Source: Tetraselmis striata
Lineage: Eukaryota; Chlorophyta; Chlorodendrophyceae; Chlorodendrales; Chlorodendraceae
Direction: 5' to 3'
Assembly: GCA_006384855.1 (NCBI GenBank)
Contig: VCJN01003428.1
Location: forward strand, 186,001-250,000
DNA length: 64,000 bases
The notes beneath the pieces are model-generated. The model searched no databases and was not told where the DNA came from. It worked only from the letters and a program-made list of their open reading frames with translations. Position 1 is the first letter of the stretch; every line of letters begins with the position of its first letter. Made by a program: the position numbers and the translations under genes. Shown in pieces: positions 10,322-21,709 of the stretch.

Positions 10322-11001
10322 CCCCCGCCCCCTTACCCCCCTCCCCTCACTCCCCCGGCGGGAGCGGCGGGCGGCGGGGGGGGGGGGGGGGGGGGGGGGA
10401 CCATGCCCGCCCGCCTCCCCCCCCCCCCCCCCCCGGGCCACATGCCCCGACGGCAGCTGTCGCGAATATTGTAATTCAAACATTCTTCGGCAAACCGCTG
10501 CCTGCCCCCGCCCTCCCCCTCGCGAATATTCATGTAACGTGAGCACTCTTTGGCAAAACATGGCAGCCAAACCGCCCATCTGATGACCTTTGATCGGACG
10601 GCTGGCAGGCCCGTTCAGCAGTACTAGCTATAATGTACACAAAATTCCCCAGTGTTACCAAATACGTACGGCTGCGATTTGCGCTCCCATGTACTAATAG
10701 TCGTAGTTATCCACAGGACGACTCGTCATCGCGCCCGGGTCCGTACTAGATACCCGGTACCGGCTTAATAAATATATCGCGTACTACCCGGTACTACACG
10801 GACAACCTTGTACCTTATACGTCAGTGCCATGCAACACTTCACCGGGCTGGTACGACTACCAGAATGATGACAAAAAGGATTTATCGCCCGCCGGCAATA
10901 ACGCCGGATGTACTCGCACGTAACTGGATGGACGTGCCGCCAGCAGCAGCAGCCTTCACGGATAAAGAATAGTCGCTAGTAGTAGTGCTTCGTCACCCGT
11001 A
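10322..11001. other. Right subterminal region of the CACTA-like element
   Basis: It holds long G and C tracts (10376-10399 and 10419-10434), two near-direct repeats containing CGCGAATATT (about 10452 and 10520), and an AT-richer end with several GTACTA/TACCGG motifs. No gene is seen. Such subterminal repeats are where CACTA transposases normally bind, but I cannot assign a binding motif. Confidence 0.35.
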
Positions 11002-11024
11002 CGTCACATATGAATCTCACAGTG
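11002..11024 (-). repeat. Right terminal inverted repeat of the CACTA-like element
   Basis: This is the reverse complement of the left TIR with a single mismatch. It is followed immediately by ACT at 11025-11027, matching the triplet that precedes the left end. Confidence 0.8.
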
Positions 11025-11685
11025 ACTGCGTCGATAGACAGTGGCGGGTTCCCACTTGCCGCTGCCGCGACGTACTGATGCCTCCTCAACCGCCGTGTTG
11101 GCATTCCGCTGCGCATTTGCTCCTCCTCGCATTGTCTCGCGAGTTGACCCGGCCGGTAAATGGCAAAAGACCGTTCAATCTCAGCCTCTCCGCCAACGGT
11201 CTTCTCTTCCGCGGTATACTTGCCGCCGCTTTGTTGGTCAGCGACCTCGCTCCTCCACCGTCATCAGCGCTGCCTCGAAGGCGCGCTCCCCGCTCGAGGT
11301 CCTGGCTGACTGAGCGTGGCTGCTGATCGGCTCGGTACTCAGTGCACCGACCGCCGCCCCATGTTGTTGCCATGACGCTCTCCATCATCCCGCCGCCGCT
11401 GCGCTCGAGCTGGTAAGCCTCCATCAAGCTGATGGAGACTCGCTTGCTCTCAAGAGCACGCATGACAGCATGCTTCTCCCAGCCATCCTCCACGGGCTCG
11501 TGCTTGACCAGCCGTTTGGCGATCTCCATCAGGGGCATGCGCGGCTGTCCACCGCCGTTGGCCAGTGACACAGGCACCGTGACGCTCTGTGCTGCGCTGG
11601 TGAGCTTCGCCGTCAGCTCCGTATGGATGTGCATCTGCTGCGCCATCTGCATCGATGGGGTGGTGAAGCCGCGAGGCAGCCTCCG

Positions 11686-13293
11686 CTACCTGGTCTCACG
11701 CTCTCCGTCCTCCATGCGCACCGTGTTGACGCCATGGCGTTGAGCCTCCGTGCTCTTACGCTGTGGGCGCAACTGGCCGGCGGCTGCCAGCCCCACCACT
11801 TTGCCCTCCTCGCCGGCGACGACTTGAGCATAGCCGTTGAGCTGCGGGTTCTTGGGTTCGTGGCCGTCTGTCGCATGCACCTTCCCGCACTCCTCAGTTG
11901 TGTGGCCCGCATCCTTGCCACACATCATGCACGACTTGCGGTCCGGCTTCTTGGGCTCCTCGCGCACTTTGATGTGCTCCCGGGCATTGGTTGCTGCCAT
12001 GGCGGTCTCCGGACGGAGATCATGGCTGGCTTTCCGGCAACGCTTGGCAATGTGGCCCTTCTTGCCACACTCGGAGCACGTCTTGCTCCACAGAGGGCAG
12101 TCGCTCGTGTAGTGATCTTTCGACCCACAACCATAGCAACTTAACTCATTGACGTGGCTGCCTCGCCCACCATCATCTCCATCACGGGCGTAAGCGCTCC
12201 TCTCCGTGCGCCCGCCTCTACGATCACCTCCTCCACCTCCACGTCGATGGTAGTTGCCACCCTCTCCGTGGCTGCCTCCACCACCACGGTTGTCGGTGCC
12301 GCGACCGCCACCGCGGCCGTTGTGCTCCTCGTGGTCAAAACTGCCCCCGCCGCCTCCGCTATGGATGCGCGAGTGAGCGCGTATGAGAATGCCGCCGCGC
12401 TCCTGCTTGTCGAGCCACTCAGCCATCTCCTTAGTCCTGTCCACCTGGGTGTCCATCGTGTAGTCCACGAATTGTTGTTGCGCGAATTTGATGCAGGGGC
12501 TGAAACGCGTCTTGCCCCATGCCCGCGCGATAAACTCCGTGTTGACGCGCGATATCTCCACAATGCGCGTCGTCTCCTCGGTGACCATGTTCTTGACCCT
12601 AGTGTGCGTTAGCAGCAGATTGCGGAAGTCGCGCACAGTCTCACCATGCGAGCGATGGCACTTGTTGTACCGCTCCGAATGCAGCTCGATCTGCTTGGTG
12701 ATGTTGACGAGCTCCTCCCACATGCCGTCCAACAACCGGCAGTAGTAGTCGAGCCGTTCTGCGCCTTCCAGCCTCCGTACGATCCTCGAGTCCTCGTATT
12801 TGATGCCCCGGTTGATGAGTGTACTCTCTAGCGACTCCAAGTACTTCGGCTGAATGCGGCCTCGGAGCACGTGAACCTCGTGGATCTCGTTGAACGGTCT
12901 GTTGCGGTCAAATGCATGTTGTTGCTCCTTCTCCATGGCACAGTCCGTAGAGTTCTTCCACGTCTCAAACGTGTGCTCTGAGATGGCCTTCTCGTGACCC
13001 GCCCACAACCTCCCGCTGGAGCCCTTGCCCCTCCGCGGCTCCATCTCGTCGTCGCTCATTGCGTCGTCCACCAAGTACGCGTGTCCGTACAAAGTGTCTC
13101 GCCTAGGGTTGCGTGTTGGCAGCGGGGAAAAGTAGAGCTCGTCCTCGTCGTCTCCGCTGTCCTCTGCTTCGCTGCCGATGTATGCGTACGCGTTCTGGTT
13201 GGATGCCTCTACGTCGTTCAGCAGCCCCTCCACGACCTCCTCGATCAACTGGTCTTCCTCCAGCTCGTCCAGTGCTGCCCACAGGTCGCCCAT
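11686..13293 (-). CDS. Gag-like nucleocapsid protein with three zinc knuckles
   Basis: An open frame of about 535 codons starting at the ATG at 13293. The N-terminal acidic half (DDEDE stretches) is followed by a helical capsid-like region (ERLDYYCRLLDGMWEELV, FRNLLLTHTRVKNM). A Gly/Arg-rich RGG-type linker follows (about 12.15-12.35 kb), then three zinc knuckles: CYGCGSKDHYTSDC, CSECGKKGHIAKRC and CMMCGKDAGHTTEEC. These are the CX2CX4HX4C type, the last with one extra residue. This order (capsid, RGG linker, knuckles) is typical of LTR-retrotransposon gag, which packages element RNA in cytoplasmic particles. The neighbouring protease-like and methyltransferase segments on the same strand suggest one element. 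The frame looks whole. Confidence 0.8.
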   Translation of the reverse strand: MGDLWAALDELEEDQLIEEVVEGLLNDVEASNQNAYAYIGSEAEDSGDDEDELYFSPLPTRNPRRDTLYGHAYLVDDAMSDDEMEPRRGKGSSGRLWAGHEKAISEHTFETWKNSTDCAMEKEQQHAFDRNRPFNEIHEVHVLRGRIQPKYLESLESTLINRGIKYEDSRIVRRLEGAERLDYYCRLLDGMWEELVNITKQIELHSERYNKCHRSHGETVRDFRNLLLTHTRVKNMVTEETTRIVEISRVNTEFIARAWGKTRFSPCIKFAQQQFVDYTMDTQVDRTKEMAEWLDKQERGGILIRAHSRIHSGGGGGSFDHEEHNGRGGGRGTDNRGGGGSHGEGGNYHRRGGGGGDRRGGRTERSAYARDGDDGGRGSHVNELSCYGCGSKDHYTSDCPLWSKTCSECGKKGHIAKRCRKASHDLRPETAMAATNAREHIKVREEPKKPDRKSCMMCGKDAGHTTEECGKVHATDGHEPKNPQLNGYAQVVAGEEGKVVGLAAAGQLRPQRKSTEAQRHGVNTVRMEDGERETR

Positions 13294-14390
13294 GGTACAG
13301 CCGCCCTCCGCGCCTTCCAGCGCGTCCACTGGCAGTCGCCCTCGCCGGGGCCCTCAAGCTCAGAAGTGGGGGCTGCGCCCACGCGGCCTCAGACATCTGA
13401 GGGCTGCCGCCGCGTCGCCTCGCCGGTGTTGGCGCACACCCGTCTCAAGCCGATACACGAACGGCTCCCACCTCCGGTATAACTCAGTGCCGATGAACCT
13501 CAGATCCACACCACCACCACGAAGAGGTTGGCACCGAGCTGAGCCACGCACCCACCAGCCGTCACCCTCGCCGGGGCCCTCAGGCGGCGATGCCGCTCCC
13601 TCCGAGTGCACTCCGGCACTGACACACGATCGTGAAGCCAGCGCCCTCCCACTCCCGGGCTCACGCCCTGCCTCCCTCCTACCACGTGTCGTCGTTGAAC
13701 CGTTAGTTGAACTGGAGCATGCCAAAAGTACCGGAGCATGCCAATTGGTACCCAAAGGAACACACCGCTCTCTCACCTCCTGCGGGATCGTGAAAGAGCG
13801 TCGGCACGCCGTGGCTCTCACTCAGAGGCCGCGCCGGGTTAAAGGGCCACTCAGCAACACACTTAGCTTGGCGTTAGTGCCCTTCGCCCACTCAATGCCA
13901 TGTTGTTCACGGCTCGCTCAAGCACAAACACAAAGTGTCCCCAGAGGTGGCAAACCCTTTGCCTCTCGCTCGTCACCAAACCCAAAAGGAAACTCGAATC
14001 ACTCCACACCTCGTCACCTTACTAGTCCGAGGGCCTTCCTGGCCCAACATCTAGTGGGTTTTGTCCCCTCACCCTTCGAGTCTTATGTACTCTTACGAGC
14101 ACTTCCCATATATAGGTTTGTCTCCAACACCCCTTAGACCTTTCCTCACCTCTAGCACTCACTCTCACCCACGAGAGCGCTTCCCCCTTGTCTGAACGCG
14201 AACCTAAGTCACTATAGGCACCTCTCAGACGCCTATAGGGCTTTAGTTCAGACCAGCGTTGTTGGTCTTGCCCGTACTCAGGGGGTGAATGCCAGTGGCA
14301 ATAAAGCCTCTCGCCACAGGTCACCGCCACGCCGTGCAGTACTTTATGCAGTGCTGGTCGTGGTTGTCAACCGTTCCTACAGTACTTTAC
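13294..14390 (-). other. Putative leader/5' LTR of the gag-bearing element
   Basis: No coding signal is seen on the minus strand. It has an LTR-like composition, a TATATATGG box on the minus strand near 14105-14114, and repeated GGAGCATGCCAA motifs near 13711-13745. A stretch beginning TGTAGGAACGG on the minus strand near 14380 could be an LTR start, but the matching end is not identified. Confidence 0.3.
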
Positions 14391-16139
14391 GTCAGTACCG
14401 CGTCGAATGATGACAACCGAGCACCGCCAGCAGCGCGCGCGCAAGATGCAGCGAGCAGCACGCGTGCGACCGTACGACAAGCACGCAGGCTATCATCGTG
14501 GTTACCTTTGGCCCTCGTCCCTCAAGCCGATCTCCGTCTCTTACACCGTCTCCGTCCTGTACACATGCTCTTGCCTGTGCCTGTCATAGGCAAACACATG
14601 CACACACAAGCACACACAGGCAAGACAAGGGGGAAGAGGGACCGCCAGAAGGCGGCGGCCCTCTATAAGCACGCGATCGCGGCCATGGCAAGTAAGGCGG
14701 CCGCACGTCACGCTAAGTGCTAATCGCACGCGCGCTGTGCGCGCACCGCGCGCCAGACGCATTACGCACTGCCCCTGTCTAATTGTACTCATTTAGTTCT
14801 ATACTACTACTCGGCCGTGGCTACAATGAGTCTTGCGCCTTGTACCAGCAGCAGTACAGTACTTCGTCTTCTGCAGGTAGTCTACCTTAGGGGTCCATGT
14901 TAGAGGTCCCGATTAGAGGTCCTATCTGAGTTCCCTTGGAAGTCCCGCCGAGGTGTGCTTGGGCGGGTCTATGATCTCGGGTATATCTCCTTGCGCCTCG
15001 CTCAGGGCTATGGCCAGAGTTGGAGCCCTAACCAATCAGGTCCCCTGCCTGTGGTCTCAACCGGGTATGGAACCCTAGCTGTAACCCTAGCCGACCCGGA
15101 AGGGCTTGGCTGTTCCGTTCTTCATGCGCACGCGGATATGACAGATGCTGCGGCACTGCCATTGGCCTCGACGTGAGCACAAGCCACAAGGTCGTGGCTC
15201 GTCTCGAGGCCCGCCATGTGAGTAATCCCCGGGCCTTTTATGACTAAGGCTTGGGCTGGGGCCGACGATTGGTGGACCGGGTGGCTTGCGTATCGGCTCA
15301 CTAGACGACGCCGAAGCCACCGCCCGATCTCGGAAACTGCCGAGTCGCTCGGGACGCCCTAGTGGCTCCAACTCGTGCGCGGCGGCACGTAAAACTTGTA
15401 TGGCCCGCAGCTCATGGATACATGCAGCTTGGGACCATACCTATACCCCACTACGTAATGTTGCAGGCTGTCTAAGAGTATGTCGGCCGCGCGTCCGTGT
15501 GTGACTCGAGTCGATTATATTCAGGAAATATTTTCCGGTTTGTTGGCTGATGCGCGACGCAGTGGACACCGTCACTTGCGCTAGGCCGGGAGTTAGAGGC
15601 CTCGAGGGGAAGCCATTGACCATACCGTTTTCAGCTTGTTTGCGGGATAACGCTTAGCCGGAGAATGGAGGTAGTGTCGTGGTGCACGGGTGGTTGAAAC
15701 CCTACCAATCCGGGTGGCGCCGAAGAAAACACATCACAACATCTATCACCTACGGGATTAACGACCGCGTTCGGGGGCTCGCCGGGTAGCTATGTGTCCT
15801 ACCTGCAAAGCGCAGCGGTTGGATACATCGGCAAACCTCAATCTCTCGCCCGCGAGAGCCTAAAGCGAGGTCGCATTTCCGGGCGGCGAGAAGAAATATA
15901 GCCACGCTTGTTGCGGGTGCGGGGAGCCATGGGGCACCATCGGGAGCGCATCCGAGCGTGCTGATCTTTGACCTCGTGCGTGCGGCAAACATTGGGGTAT
16001 GGCTAAGACCTCTTTCAACTAGATTAACGAACGGCGCTGCCTCGGCTCGCTTCGTTGAGACGGTCGTGGCCATGCCCCCCTCCCTAAGCACAAGTACGGC
16101 GCGAAGCATCGATGAAACCCTAAACCGGCGAGAACTATG
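14391..16139. other. Gene-free stretch, possibly Copia flank
   Basis: ORFs in all frames are short and lack recognisable domains. Several CCCTA[AG] motifs and short repeats of GAGGTCC (14890-14935) occur. It may be the leader or 5' coding decay of the Copia fragment that follows. Confidence 0.35.
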
Positions 16140-16640
16140 ATGACACTAAGACCTATGCCCCATTCGTCAGTTTCATCGCCTTGCGGGCACCACTATTGCT
16201 CTCGCAGTTCAACTTGACTGGGAGCTGTACCAGTTCGACGTCACCTGTGCTTTCCTCAACGCTAACCTCGATGAAGATGTCTACGTCTACCCCCCCCCCC
16301 CCCCCCCCGGCTACGGCTGCAAGGATCAGGCTTGGAAACTCGTTGAGGCACTCTATGGCTTGCCGCAGGCACCCAAGGCATGGTTTCTGCGCTTTTCTTC
16401 TTTTCTCCGTGACTTCGGCTTCGTCAGCTCCGAGTGCGATCCATGCGTGTGGACGCTGCTCGCAGTCGATGGATCGCTGCTGGCCATCCTATGCGTCTAC
16501 GTCGGTGACATCATGCTGGCCACCTCCCCATCGTCCGACATCCGGGAGCGTTTTCAGACTTCTCTCCGGATGTCATCGATGCGGGGCTGCCGCAGGGCCC
16601 TCGGCCGTTTCCGGGCGTCCTAGCGCACGACGCATCAGTC
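16140..16640 (+). mobile_element. Copia (Pseudoviridae) reverse-transcriptase fragment
   Basis: The plus strand shows the classic Copia RT run: WELYQFDVTCAFLNANLDED, then a proline stretch, then LVEALYGLPQAPKAWF, then a CVYVGDIMLA box that corresponds to the YVDD active site. Only this RT segment is recognisable; integrase, gag and LTRs are not seen. It is a fragment and is broken. A long C tract (16290-16308) lies where Copia RTs normally have a PPGF-type motif. The opposite orientation and different superfamily mark it as separate from the minus-strand gag element. Confidence 0.85.
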
Positions 16641-17514
16641 GCTACAATGTTCAACCAAGAGTATGTCACTACGAGTATCGCACGGATAGTTTGCACAGCG
16701 GAATGTACTGAGATACGCACCCGATATCGCGTAATTGGGCTATATGACGAAAGCGTACCATTACAGATGCGCCGTATGCGACACTGCAATGCCCCGGCCC
16801 AGCATGGTTGTGGATCGATTTGAGCACACCATGTTGGGCGACATGCAACGGGAGCGGGCAGTGCGGGATGCGGCATAACATCGTGCCGGGACAACAAGGC
16901 CCATCTTGAGACATCCTTGCCATGTCGGAGTACACGGACATGGTCTTCGGCACAATGGGCCAGCTGAGGAAGTAAGGGGGTGCGCCGGACGGTGCGCGCT
17001 GTCGCGTGCTTGCTAGCGAATCGGGGCGGCCTCTCATATGGCCAGGCACTCGATGTACCGCCCGAGCTCATCATGAACGGCCTTGCACGCATGATATTTC
17101 ATCGGGCGGGTGTTGAGCTTATATTGGTGGAAGCTCGACAGCGTGTACGCTGCCTCACCATGCGGCGTAGAATCGTACGTATGTAATCTTGTTGCCAAAG
17201 TTGCACAACACGGCCGATTAGGATCATCCTCGCACACACGTGCACGGGTGGCCCGGACTTTCAGCGGGGCGGGGCGCGCAGTGCTCACCCGTATGGTCCC
17301 ACCTCACGCGGGTTCCGAGCCGCTTTTTATCGGCTTATGTTTCTCTCCTAGTACCGCTTTTTAACGGCGAATTTCTTACTTGCGCTTTTGTAATATTCAC
17401 ACAAGTACATGTGTATGTACATATGAAGTAACTTGACAGTTGAATCAGCGATGCGTCGATTTTTCATAAAATTTTAAAGGAACGGGTTCTATACCACTGG
17501 CCTACAGTTCCATG

Positions 17515-17800
17515 AATTGCATTGCCAGCGCTTCGAAGTACCAGCAGCGAGCGTTTGCATTGCCAGCGCTTTGAAGTACAAGAGTTTTTTTTCCATTAAT
17601 ACCAGCAGCGAGTAGCGAGTACCAATGCCAGTACCAGCAGTTTCTAGGAAACTGCCCCTCTTGTAATTCACACCAATACCAGCAGTACCAGCAGCGAGTA
17701 GCGAGTACCAGTACGCTTTGAAGTAGTCGCTACCAGAATTTTTTTTCCATATTACCAGCAGCGAGTAGCGAGTACAAGTACCAGTACCTCCCAGCCGTGA
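17515..17800. repeat. Interspersed CAGCAGCGAGTAGCGAGTA repeats
   Basis: Four imperfect copies of a unit around ACCAGCAGCGAGTAGCGAGT, alternating with CGCTTTGAAGTA and T8 blocks. The mixture of ordered sub-blocks suggests an old composite tandem repeat. Confidence 0.6.
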
Positions 17801-17834
17801 GATCGTAATCGGACGGCTGTGTAATTAAGGACCG

Positions 17835-17868
17835 TGGGCGGGCGGGTGGGTGGGCGGGCGGGTGGGTG
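17835..17868 (+). repeat. G-quadruplex-type GGGC/GGGT tandem
   Basis: Two copies of GGGCGGGCGGGTGGGT in tandem give eight consecutive G3 runs with single-base loops, a near-ideal intramolecular G-quadruplex sequence. Confidence 0.8.
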
Positions 17869-18636
17869 GATTACAGTACTTAGTAGTACATACCAGTAGA
17901 TAAGCGCTTTAGTCATGCACCTATAGGCCCGATCCGCTGCACTATACGGGTACCCGTACGGCAATAAAGCTCACCGCCGAATAATCGACGCTTCGCTGGA
18001 TGAAAGTAAAGTAAAGTTCGCCGGGGTTATCGGCCGAAGCCGCCCGAGCACTTGACCTCTTGCACTAGCTATTGTTGTAGGCCTAGCATATCCCTTTGAC
18101 GGTTGCTTCATTCGAACCCGACGGGGTAATGCATATTTACCAATTGAACCCGGGACTACACGCAGCCAAATCGATGTAATTGCCCTCGTTGTTGGAAGAG
18201 TCAAAAAAGAGTCGTAGTCGCTCCCAATACTCGTACCCAGTTTATATTAGCGCTCTTTGACATTTGAAATTTCTCACAACTTCTTGCGAGTTTTTTCAAA
18301 GCCATGTAGGCCAATATAGTTGTCTCACGGCCCGGCCGCATGAACCCGCGTAGGGCCGGTTGCTTGCGCATTGCCCGTAGCATGCAACACTCTTTAGGCG
18401 AGGTTCCTAGTCCCCCCCTTCTTAGCGACCGGCATAGTGATTCCTCGTGGGCTAAGCTCCTCAGCGTACATCAATTTATTCCCAGCCCCATGCACCCATC
18501 CTCCAGTGTGGTAGGGAGTGAGGGATCGTGAGGCATTGTGAGGGGCACCGCCCCTCAACCCGCTTTGTGGAAAGGGGTCCCATCCCCTCCGCCCCCGCAT
18601 CCCCCAGCTTGGAGGCATCCCACAAGGGAGCGGCAG

Positions 18637-18665
18637 ATTGTTTATATATATATATATATATTTTT
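18637..18665. repeat. TA microsatellite
   Basis: About ten TA dinucleotides followed by a short T run. Confidence 0.9.
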
Positions 18666-19197
18666 TGATGCATAGTATAGACATATTTCAGAGGTCGTAC
18701 GCGGGTACTATGTCTGGACTTCCATGCCCCTCTCTGCGCATGCTCCGTCATCCGTACCGCGGTTGGCGATGCCGCGCCCGTACCGACCGCGGCTGCGCCG
18801 CCGCCCGGGATACAGCCGCCGCCTCCGCTTGCCATGATGCATCCAGCCGCTGCCGCGATGACGTGGCCTACCGTCCTAAACCTATGCGTCCTGCTCGCTC
18901 GGGCGCTGGTGACGCCGGCGTCCGAGCCCATGGCTGCCCCTCCGTATTTTGTCCGCCGCCGCCCGTCTCTCATGCCGTGTCGTCTAGCCGCCTCCCCCTC
19001 CGCGATCGTGGGAGTGACGCCGCCGGCCTTGACGCCGCGCGAGGGCTCGCCCGGGCGCCCCCAACTCACGTGTCCGCGCGCACTCCCCATCCGTATTAGA
19101 TTGGTTGCCGGGGCTGCCGGGTCATTGTCAGCATCGGACTAGCCGACGACCATCAGACTGGCCGGCGATTGGTGTTTCGGTTTCGATAACGGTCGCG

Positions 19198-19600
19198 TGT
19201 ATTTTTCGCAGGCGGTATTTTTGGAATCTCTGGTAAGTTTTGGCTTTTCGTAGGCGAGCGCGTTCGCCTCCGCGCCTCTCATGCGCGCGCCACGCCTCCG
19301 CGGGTGACTTGTGCGTCTTCATAGTTCTTGGTGGGATTCTACCATGTAATTGCGCATTCGTGTTGCGGCGGGGCCGTAGTGCTGCGGGCCGGAAGTTTGC
19401 CATTTATTAGGCGGTCGTAGGATGTGCTTTGGATCGTTTTGTAGTCGCTTGTCGGCGGCGAGCGCGGGCGCCGGTACGCCCATGCGCCCGCCGCGCCTCC
19501 TGAGCCGGCTCGGTCTCCTTTGTGGTTCTTGGTGATATCTTGTGCTACTGCGCTCTCTGCTCGTTGTCGGGGCATCGTTGGGTGGCAGTTGCCCATGGAG
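19198..19600. repeat. Diverged two-copy tandem repeat, about 195 bp
   Basis: Both halves contain in the same order a GGCGGT[AC] start, a CGCTTTTGT/TTTTCGTAG-like block, GGCGAGCGCG, GCGCC[AG]CGCCTCC, and GTTCTTGGTG followed by a TGTA/TGCTACTGCGC block. Similarity is visible but low, so the duplication is old. Confidence 0.4.
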
Positions 19601-21709
19601 GTGGTCATCAACCCGTTAAAGGTAGGGCCGCAGAGGAAAGGCCCACTAACGCGTTTTCACCGATTGCAATAGAAGTTAGACAGTACTTCCGTTGGTATTG
19701 AGCACGACGACGTGTTGTGACGAGATGCGAAGTTATTACAAGCGCTAGTACGGATAGCGCCTATAGGTGTGGGCGCGTTACGAATCGTCGGCAGCGTTAG
19801 CCCGTACTAACACCCGGGGTATGTATATGTCCAAGCGTTTTGTGCGTAAAACACGTGGCCACAGTGCGGCGGTTGTGGCCGGGCTGCGCATTAGGATACG
19901 ATTGCGCACCCGGGTATTTCCCACTGCCCGCCGTTTGGCCCGTAATCATGCCATGCATGCCTGCATGTTTCCTTGAACACTTCCTTTATCCCTTGAACAC
20001 TGATACCTACATGTGGCCGAGGTGAATAATATGAGACTATCTTTGGTTCTTGGCTCCTTGGACTCCTGCTTGACCCTTGGTTTCAGGCTTACATCTTTCT
20101 TTTGCTGGCGACCTGTCACAATTGCTTTTAGTTCTGTTTTAAGTGCGCACATGCTAAAGCACTTACGTAAGAAAAATCGAACATACGTTGGTGGAGTGCC
20201 GTGGTGAGGGTATGTACGTATCACGGTTGTAACTTTGGGATTTTAGTTCCGGGGTTAATAACTGCGGATTTTATTTGTAGTCAGCAGGTTGCATCAGTAC
20301 ACGAGGACCTAACTGCCTTTCTCATGGGCGGAGTCTCCCATGTCCGTTCACGGCGCCCTGGATTTTTACTGGGAAAACTGTGATTTTTCCATGTTTGGCG
20401 TCGAGCCCTCATCACATTGCCTTTTTTATTGTTGCACTTGTGTCGCACTCCCGAAATCCTTTGCTCCGCAGGATTGGGCTTGCCCCAACTCGCATGGGCC
20501 GACGCGCGAACGGGTAGGGCAGACCTGCTTTCGTGGTCATCAGTGCCGAGTATTTTGATGGCAAGTAATTATGTTTTAGACGGTGATCCGACTGTGTTGG
20601 AAATTCTATCACTGACCTTCAATTAGTATTTCAGAATCTTTCGGCAATTTGCTTGACGATGAGTAGCGACGATAATGGGGCGTCGCGCGACGCCAACCGT
20701 ATATTAGTGGATCGCGGCAAAACGGCCGTCGTATAGAGACGCCGTTTAGGGTTCTACTTCTGCCAGCCCTGTCACGGAGTCGAAGAAAAGCATCCCGCGA
20801 TAAATCGAACGGCGCGGCGGCTGGCTTCCGGTTCGCCTGGGCTAGCCTTGCCTGTGCTGAGCTGCGCCCAGCAGCACCAATTGATGGTGCTACCTAGCGG
20901 CGCACTGCTCTGTACCGCTCCAACCGCTCGTGGCGTGATCGACCACAGCAGGGCGAGCCGCACCAGCCCACCTTCCCGCTGGGCCTGTCGGACTGGAAGG
21001 CAACAAGTCTGAGTCGCGGCGACGCGGGATCGCCCATGCGCCTGGTGGATGACGTCACGGGATCTACTCGACGAGTCGTTGCGCGCGGACAGTAGGCGTA
21101 GTAGTCGTCATCGGAGTCGGCGGGTCCACGAGTGCGGGTACCCGTACAGCAGGAGTTGGCGCAGCGTCGTAGTTACCCGGAACGACTACGCTACGACTAC
21201 GACGACGCGACTACCACGACGACCCGCGGGACGTTCGTACGTCTGCTGCTGCATATATTGAAAAATTATTAGTTGCTACCGGTACGGGTACCTGTACTAC
21301 TCGCGCTACGGGTATAGTTGTTTGTCCCCAGCAGGGGTAATCGCCCGTCTGCGTGCTACTGCAGGGGAGCTCCCCACCCAGCACGTCAGCCAGCAGGTTC
21401 AGTGGATTCGTGTCCGCCCTGTGCGGTAAATAAAGCCCGGCATTTGCGGGCGTGTAGGTATCGACGGGGAGGAGTGCAGCGCAGGGGCACAACTCATCAG
21501 GAAGCGGCAGCGGCCCGCGTCGCCCGCTGCTTCCTCCCAGACATCCCGAGGGCAAGGAGGGGAGCTAGGAGCGCCACGCGCTGAGCAGTGCGCCTCCTCC
21601 CGCTGCTGCGCCGCGGGCCTTCCCTGGGCAGCCAGGCTGGCGCTCTGAGCGGCAGAGAGGGGGAGTGAGGGGCAGGCACGCGCCCAGGCCGGCGGGCAGG
21701 CAGGTCATC

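Larger units (their letters stand above)
2329..11024. mobile_element. CACTA-like (EnSpm) DNA transposon, 8.7 kb
   Basis: The ends are inverted repeats. Positions 2329-2351 read CACTGTGAGATTCA then nine more bases, and the reverse complement of 11002-11024 is the same 23 bases with one mismatch. The flanking bases are ACT at 2326-2328 and ACT at 11025-11027, a perfect 3-bp target-site duplication. CACT[A/G] termini with a 3-bp duplication are diagnostic of the CACTA/EnSpm superfamily. A second shared block, GGTGACGAA, follows each TIR inward. The element lies between the gag and the protease/methyltransferase segments of the retroelement fossil, so it inserted after that element. No DDE transposase was recognised. 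Its contents are a spliced gene on the plus strand (about 2.9-4.8 kb), a Cys-rich ORF on the minus strand, a 371-bp satellite array, and small basic ORFs near 10 kb. Confidence 0.75.
11025..14390 (-). mobile_element. LTR-retroelement fossil, right part: leader and gag
   Basis: This is the upstream half of the minus-strand retroelement that the CACTA-like transposon interrupts. It includes a gag whose frame looks whole, a further gag-like stretch (11086-11652, helical, Gln/Arg-rich) between gag and the transposon, and an upstream region (13294-about 14390) that could contain the 5' LTR and leader. No matching second LTR was found in the window, so LTR limits and insertion age are unknown. Three CCHC knuckles favour a Gypsy/Metaviridae-like assignment, but Copia-type gag cannot be excluded. 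Confidence 0.6.
16641..21709. other. 5-kb gene-poor region with simple and diverged repeats
   Basis: No coding feature is supported on either strand. Visible structure includes tandem ACCAGCAGCGAGTAGCGAGT-type repeats (about 17515-17800), a G-quadruplex-type run (17835-17868), a TA microsatellite (about 18640-18662), a diverged two-copy repeat of about 195 bp (19198-19400 and 19411-19600), and a stretch of CGACTACGA-type repeats near 21180-21230. The last few hundred bases must contain the kinase promoter, but no motif is distinctive. Confidence 0.5.

Noticed and set aside
18084-18175. tRNA-like piece with GGTTCGAA and CAATTGGTA on the minus strand
   Set aside because: The spacing between the D-like and T-like parts is too short, and no acceptor or anticodon stem pairs. 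At most it is a worn tRNA-derived fragment.
18476-19142. Overlapping long ORFs on both strands
   Set aside because: Gly/Arg/Ala-rich in every frame with no domain or splice logic; GC-rich openness is a sufficient explanation.
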